Shown here piece by piece: positions 1 to 5,076 of a DNA stretch of 5,076 bases. The notes under the pieces were generated by a model. It worked only from the letters and a program-made list of their open reading frames with translations. It searched no databases and was not told the origin of the DNA. Location of the stretch: assembly GCA_003157175.1 (NCBI GenBank), contig PMIQ01000039.1:29784-34859 (forward strand), read 5' to 3'. This DNA is from Chloroflexota bacterium. Its GTDB lineage: Bacteria > Chloroflexota > Limnocylindria > Limnocylindrales > CSP1-4. Both the position numbers and the translations under genes were made by a program. How positions within the stretch are numbered: position 1 is the first letter of the stretch; each line of letters starts with the position of its first letter.

Positions 1-2280
1 GAGCGGGATCATGATCTCCGGTCGTGGATCCTTCTTGGCCTTCTTCACGGCAACGGCCGCGTTGAGGATGGCGCGGGTCTGGATCTTGACGAAGTCGGGG
101 ATCATCAGCCCGAGGCGGCAGCCGCGCAGCCCGAGCATCGGGTTCTGCTCGTGCATCGACTTGATCGTGGCCAGCAGCTCCAGGTCCTTGGCGGTCGCCC
201 TGGAGCCGGCCTTGGTGACCTTGACCAGCTGGTCGTCCAGGTTCGGAAGGAACTCGTGGAGCGGCGGGTCGATCAGGCGGATCACGACCGGCAGTCCGGA
301 CATGGCGGTGAGGATGCCCTCGAAGTCGCCCTGCTGGAGCGCCTCGAGCTTGGCCATCGCCGCGTCGAACTGCTTGACCTCGGACTTCTCCTGCGCGGTC
401 AGCTTCTCGCCCGCGGCGAGCTTTGCCTTGGCGCGCGTCGCCGCGTTGGCGACCAGGATCGCGCTGCGCACGATCGCCAGGCGCGGACCCTCGCGGAACA
501 TGTGCTCGGTGCGGCAGAGACCGATGCCCTGGGCGCCGTAGGATCGAGCTTGAGCGGCTTCCTCGGGCTTGTCGGCGTTGGTCCAGATCATCAGGCGGCG
601 GATCTTGTCCGCCCACTCGAGGATCTTCTGCAGATCCTTTTGATCCTCGAACCGGGCGGGGACCGTCGGCAGCGCGCCGAGGAAGACCTCGCCCGTCGAG
701 CCGTCGAGGCTGACGAAGTCGCCTTCCTTGATCGTCACGCCATTTGCCGTCGCGGACTTGGTCGAGTAATTGACTTCGAGCTCGGCGCAGCCCGAGACGC
801 ACGGCTTGCCGATCTGGCGGGCGACGACCGCGGCGTGCGAGGTCGCGCCGCCCTTGGCGGTCAGGATGCCCTGAGCTACGGCCATGCCGTGGAAGTCGTC
901 CGGAGACGTCTCCTCGCGAACGAGGACGACCTTCTGGCCCTTCTCGACGGCGGCCACAGCGGCATCCGCGCTGAAGACGACCTTGCCGACGGCGGCGCCG
1001 GGCGAGGCGTTGAGGCCCTTGGCCACCCGCTTGGCGGCCTTGCGGGCGTCGCGGTCGAACTGGTCGCGCAGGAGCTGGTCCACCTGGGCGGGCTCGATGC
1101 GAGCGACTGCCTCTTCCTTGGTGATCAGCTTCTCGCTGACCATGTCGATCGCGATCCGCACCGCCGCGTCTGCCGTTCGCTTGGCGCTGCGGGTCTGGAG
1201 CATGTAGAGGCGGCCGCGCTCGATCGTGAACTCGAGGTCTTGGACGTCGCGGTAATGCTTCTCGAGCTTCTCGGCGATCTTCTTGAACTCGGCGTAGGCC
1301 TTGGGCATGTCCTGGGCCAGCGCCGCGATCGGGGACGGAGTGCGGATGCCCGCGACGACGTCCTCGCCCTGGGCGTTGACCAGGTACTCGCCAAAGAGGA
1401 CCTTCTCGCCGGTGTTGGGGTTGCGGGTGAAGGCGACGCCGGTGCCCGAGTCGTCGCCCATGTTGCCGAAGACCATGGTCACGACGTTGACGGCGGTGCC
1501 GAGGTCGTGGGCGATCTTCTGGCTGTTGCGGTAGTCGTTGGCGCGCTTGCCGAACCAGGACGCGAAGACGGCCTTGATGGCCAGGTCCAGCTGCTCGTTC
1601 GGGTCGTCCGGGAAGGCGCGGCCCATCTGGTCCTTGACGATCTTCTTGTACGTGGCGACGAGCTTCTTGAGGTCGGCGACGTTGAGATCGGTGTCCTTGG
1701 CATCCTTGCCGTGGGTGGCTTTGGCGGCGTCGAGCGCCTCGTCGAACCGGTTGTACTCGACTTCCTTGCCGTCCTTGTCCTTGGACAGGCGCGGCGGGAC
1801 GTTGAGGACGATGCGGCCGAACATCGAGATGAAGCGACGGTACGCATCCCAGCCGAAGCGCTCGTTGCCGGTGAAGACGACGAGGCCCTGGAGGGTCGTT
1901 TCGTTGAGCCCGAGGTTAAGGACGGTGTCCATCATGCCCGGCATTGAGAACTTGGCGCCGGAACGGACGGAGACCAGCAGCGGGTTCTTGGCATCGCCGA
2001 AGCCCTTGCCGGTCTGCCGCTCGACGACCTTGACCGCTGCAAGGACGTCGTCCCAGAGTCCGGCCGGGAGCTTCTTGCCGGCCGCGAAGTAATCGTTACA
2101 GGCTTCGGTGGTGATGGTGAATCCGGGGGGGGTAGGAAGACCCGCGTTGGTCATCTCCGCCAGTCCGGCGCCCTTGCCGCCCAGCAGATCCTTCATCCCG
2201 CCGTTGCCATCGGCCCGGCCGCCGCCCCATGCGTAGATGTAACGCTTGGCAGCCATCTGGGGCTTAGCAGTTTCGGCCAT
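1..2280 (-). CDS. ppdK: Pyruvate, phosphate dikinase (C-terminus cut by window edge)
   Basis: This cytoplasmic enzyme interconverts pyruvate + ATP + phosphate and PEP + AMP + pyrophosphate. The first 760 residues are present, read from ATG at 2280; family members usually have about 870-900, so the end is off-window. Residues about 20-370 form the ATP-grasp domain: glycine-rich GGKGAGLAEM at 34-43, VSVRSGA at 103-109, and EFTIERGRLYMLQTRSAKRT at 350-369. The swivelling phosphohistidine domain has GGATSHAAVVAR at 477-488, with catalytic His482. The PEP-binding barrel begins with GIGLCRTEHMF (585-595, Arg590), RLIDPPLHEFLP (668-679, Arg668) and GLRGCRLG (717-724), and stops inside PEIMIPL. The catalytic cysteine near the usual C-terminus is not visible. 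The ATG at 2280 is preferred over Met9 because AAGGAG lies 11 bases upstream. A segment around 605-650 is longer than in typical members. No frameshift is seen. Identity is very secure; the physiological direction (gluconeogenic or glycolytic) cannot be read from the sequence. Confidence 0.97.
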   Translation of the reverse strand, partial: MAETAKPQMAAKRYIYAWGGGRADGNGGMKDLLGGKGAGLAEMTNAGLPTPPGFTITTEACNDYFAAGKKLPAGLWDDVLAAVKVVERQTGKGFGDAKNPLLVSVRSGAKFSMPGMMDTVLNLGLNETTLQGLVVFTGNERFGWDAYRRFISMFGRIVLNVPPRLSKDKDGKEVEYNRFDEALDAAKATHGKDAKDTDLNVADLKKLVATYKKIVKDQMGRAFPDDPNEQLDLAIKAVFASWFGKRANDYRNSQKIAHDLGTAVNVVTMVFGNMGDDSGTGVAFTRNPNTGEKVLFGEYLVNAQGEDVVAGIRTPSPIAALAQDMPKAYAEFKKIAEKLEKHYRDVQDLEFTIERGRLYMLQTRSAKRTADAAVRIAIDMVSEKLITKEEAVARIEPAQVDQLLRDQFDRDARKAAKRVAKGLNASPGAAVGKVVFSADAAVAAVEKGQKVVLVREETSPDDFHGMAVAQGILTAKGGATSHAAVVARQIGKPCVSGCAELEVNYSTKSATANGVTIKEGDFVSLDGSTGEVFLGALPTVPARFEDQKDLQKILEWADKIRRLMIWTNADKPEEAAQARSYGAQGIGLCRTEHMFREGPRLAIVRSAILVANAATRAKAKLAAGEKLTAQEKSEVKQFDAAMAKLEALQQGDFEGILTAMSGLPVVIRLIDPPLHEFLPNLDDQLVKVTKAGSRATAKDLELLATIKSMHEQNPMLGLRGCRLGLMIPDFVKIQTRAILNAAVAVKKAKKDPRPEIMIPL

Positions 2281-2291
2281 ACGGGATCTCT

Positions 2292-2297
2292 CTCCTT
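2292..2297 (-). promoter_or_regulatory. Ribosome binding site of ppdK
   Basis: The minus strand reads AAGGAGAGAG just before the dikinase start, with AAGGAG ending 11 bases from the ATG (shorter if the following GAG is counted). It is a good anti-Shine-Dalgarno match. It supports the start at 2280 over the in-frame Met at codon 9, which has no such sequence. Confidence 0.75.
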
Positions 2298-2352
2298 GAT
2301 TGCGGGAGGCTGGTCGCGCCGCGGGCGGCGGGGGAAGCGCCCGAGCGACGGG

Positions 2353-2373
2353 ATCGCACAACGTCCGTGCGAT
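2353..2373. repeat. Perfect 7-bp inverted repeat over the putative ppdK transcription start
   Basis: ATCGCAC (2353-2359) and GTGCGAT (2367-2373) are exact reverse complements separated by 7 bases. One arm overlaps the minus-strand TACAAT box and the centre (2363) falls near the predicted start of transcription, a classic position for a repressor operator. It could instead fold as a hairpin at the 5' end of the leader RNA. The repeat is seen directly; the role is inferred. Confidence 0.45.
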
Positions 2374-2377
2374 TGTA
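2372..2377 (-). promoter_or_regulatory. Candidate -10 box for ppdK
   Basis: The minus strand reads TACAAT, one mismatch from the TATAAT consensus, in otherwise very GC-rich DNA. Transcription would begin near 2365, giving a leader of about 85 bases before the ATG at 2280. No recognisable TTGACA-like -35 lies at 17 bases (CGAGGC is there), so activator dependence or another sigma factor is possible. This is inference from one hexamer. Confidence 0.35.
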
Positions 2378-2416
2378 CCTTCGCGCGAGACCAGGCCTCG
2401 CGTCCGAGAGGCACCG

Positions 2417-2483
2417 GGGACCGGGACGATGGGTCCCTGGATGGCATCCCTTCGGCCCCAAATGGCGGGACTCTCGGCCCGCC
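2417..2483. repeat. Cluster of three short GC-rich inverted repeats
   Basis: Three small dyads lie close together: GGGACC/GGTCCC (2417-2422 and 2432-2437, 9-base loop), GGATG-G-CATCC (2439-2449), and GGCGGG/CCCGCC (2464-2469 and 2478-2483, 8-base loop). None is followed by a T-tract on either strand, so they are not standard terminators. In DNA this GC-rich some such dyads are expected by chance, and I assign no function. Confidence 0.3.
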
Positions 2484-2571
2484 GCCAAGATTCTGGCCAC
2501 GACCCGCCTTCGGAAAGCGCCTTCGACCAATCGTCGAGCCGGGCCCGCGCCGCCCCGTCCGCGCGCCGCGG

Positions 2572-2597
2572 TTGCGACGAGCGGCGTGCGGTAGTCT
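2572..2597 (+). promoter_or_regulatory. Candidate promoter for the capA-like gene, leaderless type
   Basis: TAGTCT (2592-2597) fits the TAnnnT form of a -10 box and ends 6 bases before the GTG at 2604, so transcription could begin at or next to the start codon. No Shine-Dalgarno sequence is visible upstream of that GTG, as expected for a leaderless message. TTGCGA at 2572-2577 is a possible -35, but its 14-base spacer is short. The TAG of the box is also an in-frame stop, so the coding region cannot extend further upstream. Confidence 0.4.
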
Positions 2598-2603
2598 TCG
2601 CCC

Positions 2604-4253
2604 GTGATACGCCGTCGCCCCGCCTCGTTCCGTTTGCTGTTAGGGGTAGCGGCCCTGGCGGTCATCTGCAGCGCGACCCTGGGCGCTCTTGCCGCCCTCG
2701 GGCCGGCGGCGTCCGAGAGCACCGACGCCCCGTCCGACGCCCCGCCGCCGACGCCTCCAGGATCGGCCTCGCCAAGCGCCACGCCCATAGCCCAGCTCGT
2801 GACTCCCGCCCCGACGGTCTCACCGCAGAGCCAGCCGTTCCCGGTGCCGCTGGTCCCCATCGTGAACTACTGGTCGCCCGAGCGGTCGATCTCGCGCGTC
2901 CAGCTCGCAGCGCTGATCGGCGGCGGGAGCCTCTCGGCCGTCGATGGACCGGCGCCCACCTCAGCGGTTCTGGCCGTCAGCTCCGCAGACATCGGGCCGC
3001 TCGCGTCTCTCCTAGGAGTGGAACCGCACGGGGTCACGGAGCTCGCGCCGGCGCAGGTGAGAGACCTGGTCAGGGGCTCCCCAAATACGATCGGCGTGGT
3101 CCGCGCCGACGACGTCACGGCCGATGTCCGGGCCCTGGCGATCGACGACCTCCAGCTGTTCGGCGCAGCTCGCATCCACGACCCGCTGATGTGGCCGCTG
3201 CTGGTCGACGAGCCGGGAGTCACCTCGGCATTTCTCACGACTCCGGAGTGGACGATCGCCGCGGGCGGCGACGTCATGCTCGACAAGGCCGTCTTCTACC
3301 AGTCGATCAGCAAGCATCAGGGCGTCGATTACGCCTGGGCTGGCGGCACGGCGATCATCGAGCGGCGCTACTGCTGCGGCTCGGGCGGCAAGTCCCTGGT
3401 CGCCGGCACTCGGACCGGAGACGCGGGCGCCGTCGGAGACCTCTTCCGGAGCGCGGACCTGGGCATCGTCAACCTCGAATCGCCCGAACCTGACAGATAC
3501 AGGTATCACGCGAGCGGCTTCACATTTACGGGCGATCCAGCGCTCCTCGTGGGGCTGCAGGATGCCGGCATCGACCTGGCGGGTCTGGCCAACAACCACA
3601 TCGGCAACGGCGGCACGAAGGGCGTGCTCGACACGATTCGCCACCTGGATCAACTCGGGATCGCCCATGCCGGCGCCGGCACCAACCAGGCGACCGCCCG
3701 CAAAGCGGCCTGGCTGGAGGCTGGGAGCCTGCGCATCGCCGTGCTGGCCTACGACCTTGTCGACCCGTACAGCTACTGGGCGGCACCGGGCCATCCCGGA
3801 TCGGCGGCGTTTTCCTTGTCCACGGTCCTGCGCGACATCAAGGCAGCCAAGAAGGCCGGGGCAAACATCGTCATCGTCATGCCGCACTGGGGCATCGAAT
3901 ACACGGACTCGGTGCTGCCGGTCCAGCGCAGCGACGCGCGCCGCATGATCGCCGCCGGAGCCGACCTGATCCTCGGCAGCCACTCCCACTGGGTCGGGCC
4001 TTTCGAGCAGATAACCCCCGGCCACTTCGTGTTCTACTCGCTCGGCGACCTCGTCTTCGACTGGACTCACGACGAGCGGACCCAGGAAGGCGTCGTGGCC
4101 GACCTGACGTACGTCGGTAGCAGGCTCGTCCAGATAGACCTCCACCCGACGCTTATCATCCAGGGGCAACCGAACCTGCTCGATCCGGGCGGCGACGGGA
4201 GCAGGCTCCTGAACGCCATCCGTCGCACCTCGGAACCGGGCCTGCGCTGGTAG
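2604..4253 (+). CDS. Exported CapA-family (PGA_cap) metallophosphatase-like protein with N-terminal binding-protein-like region
   Basis: This 549-residue protein starts at GTG; an in-frame TAG 12 bases upstream rules out a longer N-terminus. Residues 1-33 (MIRRR then a hydrophobic stretch) are a signal peptide or membrane anchor, so it acts outside the membrane. Residues 38-83 are a Pro/Ser/Ala/Thr-rich linker. Residues about 86-205 resemble the closing half of a type 2 periplasmic substrate-binding fold (SRVQLAALIGGG, then SPNTIGVVRADDV and VRALAIDDL). From about 216 onward is the CapA domain of the calcineurin-like fold: GGDVML (221-226), NLE (290-292), LANNHIGNGG (328-337), MPHWGIEY (426-433), GSHSHW (458-463) and YSLGDLVFD (478-486). 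The Asp, Asn and His residues of these motifs are probable metal ligands. The name comes from the poly-gamma-glutamate capsule protein, but many family members have unknown substrates and no capsule genes are nearby. Family assignment is secure; substrate is unknown and the N-terminal assignment is tentative. Confidence 0.9.
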   Translation: MIRRRPASFRLLLGVAALAVICSATLGALAALGPAASESTDAPSDAPPPTPPGSASPSATPIAQLVTPAPTVSPQSQPFPVPLVPIVNYWSPERSISRVQLAALIGGGSLSAVDGPAPTSAVLAVSSADIGPLASLLGVEPHGVTELAPAQVRDLVRGSPNTIGVVRADDVTADVRALAIDDLQLFGAARIHDPLMWPLLVDEPGVTSAFLTTPEWTIAAGGDVMLDKAVFYQSISKHQGVDYAWAGGTAIIERRYCCGSGGKSLVAGTRTGDAGAVGDLFRSADLGIVNLESPEPDRYRYHASGFTFTGDPALLVGLQDAGIDLAGLANNHIGNGGTKGVLDTIRHLDQLGIAHAGAGTNQATARKAAWLEAGSLRIAVLAYDLVDPYSYWAAPGHPGSAAFSLSTVLRDIKAAKKAGANIVIVMPHWGIEYTDSVLPVQRSDARRMIAAGADLILGSHSHWVGPFEQITPGHFVFYSLGDLVFDWTHDERTQEGVVADLTYVGSRLVQIDLHPTLIIQGQPNLLDPGGDGSRLLNAIRRTSEPGLRW

Positions 4254-4301
4254 TCCGGCCCGGCGAGCCCGGGGTCGCGTGGCTACCCGTCCGGACTCCC
4301 A
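4248..4301 (+). terminator. Stem-loop spanning the stop codon of the capA-like gene, possible terminator
   Basis: AGTCCGG (4252-4258) pairs perfectly with CCGGACT (4291-4297). After one mismatch, TGG (4248-4250) also pairs with CCA (4299-4301). The 32-base loop is GC-rich and could hold an inner AGCC/GGCT pairing. The stem begins at the TAG stop codon. No run of T follows, so it is not a textbook intrinsic terminator; it may serve as a T-less terminator or as 3'-end protection of the mRNA. Confidence 0.4.
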
Positions 4302-4372
4302 CGATATGACCTTCGGCCCGACGCTTGGGGCAGACTGGGCGTGTGTCTTGGGGCCGATCGCGGACACGATAT
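4300..4372 (+). repeat. Direct repeat CACGATAT, two copies
   Basis: CACGATAT occurs at 4300-4307 and again at 4365-4372, 65 bases apart, both upstream of the flavoprotein gene. The second copy abuts the TATAAT box. Two AT-containing 8-mers in such GC-rich DNA could be sites for one regulator, but chance is not excluded. Confidence 0.25.
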
Positions 4373-4373
4373 C

Positions 4374-4379
4374 TATAAT
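4374..4379 (+). promoter_or_regulatory. Consensus -10 box upstream of the SudB/NfnA-like gene
   Basis: A perfect TATAAT sits in a short AT-rich patch. Transcription would begin near 4386, giving a 5' leader of about 44 bases. The -35 is poor: TTGGGG at 4348-4353 is 20 bases away and GGGCCG lies at the usual spacing. The box implies the flavoprotein gene has its own promoter rather than being read only from the upstream gene. Confidence 0.55.
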
Positions 4380-4421
4380 TCATACTGGATCACAAAACAT
4401 TCCCGCGAAACCATCCATTCC

Positions 4422-4425
4422 GGAG
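4422..4425 (+). promoter_or_regulatory. Ribosome binding site of the SudB/NfnA-like gene
   Basis: GGAG (in CGGAGTGAG) lies 4 bases before the ATG at 4430. The spacing is short, but the purine-rich GGAGTGAG fits a Shine-Dalgarno region and supports this ATG, which also places the first beta-strand of the flavoprotein at the expected position. Confidence 0.5.
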
Positions 4426-4429
4426 TGAG

Positions 4430-5076
4430 ATGCACCCGATAGTCGCCAAAGCGCAGTTGTCGCCGAACGTAACTCGCCTCGTCGTCGAGGCTCCCCGAAT
4501 TGCCGAGATCCGCCGGCCCGGGCAGTTCGTCATCGTTCGCCGCGGGCCGGGCGCGGAGCGCATCCCGCTGACGATCGCCGACGTGGACAGGTCGGCCGGG
4601 ACGATCACCCTGGTGATCCAGGCGATCGGCAAGAGCACCCACGACCTGACCGCTCTGACAGTCGGGGACGCCATCACGGACATCGCTGGGCCGCTGGGCA
4701 ATCCCACCCATCTCCTGGAGAGCGGCCATGCTGTCTGCGTCGGCGGCGGCGTCGGAACGGCCGTCATTTACCCCATCGCCCAGGCCCTCGCCGCGAATGG
4801 CGTGAAGGTCACGAGCGTCATCGGCGGGCGATCTCGGGAGTGGGTCATCTACGAGGACGAGCTGCGCGCCACGGGCGAAGTGATCGTTTGCACGGACGAC
4901 GGCAGTTACGGCCGCCCGGGCTTCGTGACGGAGGCACTCAAGGAACTGTGCGAGGCCGGTGGCATCGACGAGGTCTTCGCCATCGGCCCGGTGCCGATGA
5001 TGCGGGCCTGCTCCGAGCTCACTCGCCCGTATGGCGTCAAGACCACGGTCTCGCTGAACTCGATCATGATCGACGG
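4430..5076 (+). CDS. SudB/NfnA-family FAD/NAD(P)-binding reductase subunit (C-terminus cut by window edge)
   Basis: This cytoplasmic flavoprotein subunit resembles sulfide dehydrogenase SudB, the small subunit of NADH-dependent ferredoxin:NADP reductase (NfnA), and dihydroorotate dehydrogenase PyrK. It would pass electrons between NAD(P)H, FAD and an iron-sulfur centre. The visible 215 residues contain PGQF (30-33), the FAD-binding ERIPLTI (43-49), the NAD(P)-binding GGGVGTAVIYPIA (105-117), GGRSRE (132-137), CTDDGSYGRPG (154-164) and AIGPVPMM (184-191). The window ends in SLNSIMID; in this family that segment is followed by the cysteines holding a [2Fe-2S] cluster, so roughly 60-70 residues are missing. 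The partner, a glutamate-synthase-small-subunit-like flavoprotein (NfnB/SudA), is usually the next gene and would lie off-window. Family membership is secure; which electron pair it serves cannot be decided here. Confidence 0.92.
   Translation, partial: MHPIVAKAQLSPNVTRLVVEAPRIAEIRRPGQFVIVRRGPGAERIPLTIADVDRSAGTITLVIQAIGKSTHDLTALTVGDAITDIAGPLGNPTHLLESGHAVCVGGGVGTAVIYPIAQALAANGVKVTSVIGGRSREWVIYEDELRATGEVIVCTDDGSYGRPGFVTEALKELCEAGGIDEVFAIGPVPMMRACSELTRPYGVKTTVSLNSIMID

Larger units (their letters stand above)
2281..2603. other. Divergent intergenic region between ppdK and the capA-like gene
   Basis: These 323 bases separate two genes that point away from each other, so both promoters should lie here. 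I see no convincing gene: open frames crossing it have no Shine-Dalgarno sequence and run out of frame into the real genes. It holds the dikinase ribosome binding site, a TACAAT box on the minus strand (2372-2377) overlapped by an inverted repeat (2353-2373), three short GC-rich inverted repeats (2417-2483), and a -10-like TAGTCT (2592-2597) just before the capA-like start. About 2484-2570 shows nothing I can assign. Confidence 0.7.

Noticed and set aside
151..1947. 598-codon open frame on the plus strand, opposite ppdK
   Set aside because: It is in exact codon register opposite the dikinase. Stop codons there would need TTA, CTA or TCA codons in the sense gene, which are rare at this GC content. 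Its product is low-complexity (Leu/Gly/Asp/Val-rich) with no recognisable domain, whereas the minus strand encodes a clear dikinase.
2353..2483. Possible T-box or other riboswitch leader before ppdK
   Set aside because: The GGTAC near 2374-2380 and the hairpins around it were considered, but no T-box core sequence, specifier loop or terminator/antiterminator pair could be found.
2264..2860. 198-codon minus-strand frame overlapping the divergent region and the ppdK start
   Set aside because: It is out of frame with ppdK, would overlap its ribosome binding site and start, and its product is Arg/Gly/Ala-rich without motifs.
2300..3493. 397-codon plus-strand frame crossing the intergenic region into the capA-like gene
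   Set aside because: It starts with TTG and has no ribosome binding site. Its product is Arg/Gly/Pro-rich, typical of an off-frame read of GC-rich DNA, and it conflicts with the secure CapA frame.
3012..4367. 451-codon open frame on the minus strand, opposite the capA-like gene
   Set aside because: It is also in codon register with the real gene and runs through all CapA motifs on the other strand. It has no recognisable domain and is explained by GC-rich codon use.
4373..4767. Two minus-strand frames of 118 and 125 codons opposite the flavoprotein gene
   Set aside because: They lie opposite the well-conserved FAD- and NAD-binding motifs on the plus strand, and their own products show no domain.
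1..5076. A novel defence, mobile or biosynthetic system
   Set aside because: Two of the three genes are central-metabolism enzymes and the third is a CapA-family envelope protein. There are no transposases, integrases, phage genes, CRISPR repeats or clustered genes of unknown function.

Overview
This GC-rich bacterial window (third codon positions are almost always G or C) carries three protein genes. Two are cut by the window ends. Its local AT-rich patches coincide with promoter-like sequence. Base composition, the apparently leaderless GTG start, and the pairing of pyruvate phosphate dikinase with a SudB/NfnA-type flavoprotein fit a high-GC Chloroflexota or Actinomycetota-like organism. 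This lineage call is inference; no rRNA or other phylogenetic marker is present.

Layout. Positions 1-2280 (minus strand) hold the first 760 residues of pyruvate, phosphate dikinase; the C-terminus lies beyond the left edge. Positions 2281-2603 are a divergent intergenic region. It contains the dikinase ribosome binding site, a TACAAT box overlapped by a perfect inverted repeat, several GC-rich hairpins, and a -10-like box abutting the next gene. Positions 2604-4253 (plus strand) encode a 549-residue exported or membrane-anchored CapA-family metallophosphatase-like protein. Its N-terminal part resembles half of a periplasmic substrate-binding fold. Positions 4254-4429 hold a strong inverted repeat right at the stop codon and a perfect TATAAT box. 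Positions 4430-5076 (plus strand) encode the first 215 residues of an FAD/NAD(P)-binding reductase subunit of the SudB/NfnA family, cut by the right edge.

How the genes relate. The dikinase (PEP/pyruvate interconversion) and the flavoprotein (electron transfer between NAD(P)H and ferredoxin or a partner subunit) are central-metabolism genes. The CapA-like protein belongs to the cell envelope. The three appear to be separate transcription units: one is divergent, and the two co-directional genes are separated by 176 bases with a hairpin and a new promoter-like box. I see no mobile element, CRISPR array, RNA gene or evident novel multi-gene system. The most unusual item is the domain make-up of the CapA-like protein. 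Several very long open frames lie opposite or across the real genes; I consider them by-products of GC-rich codon use.
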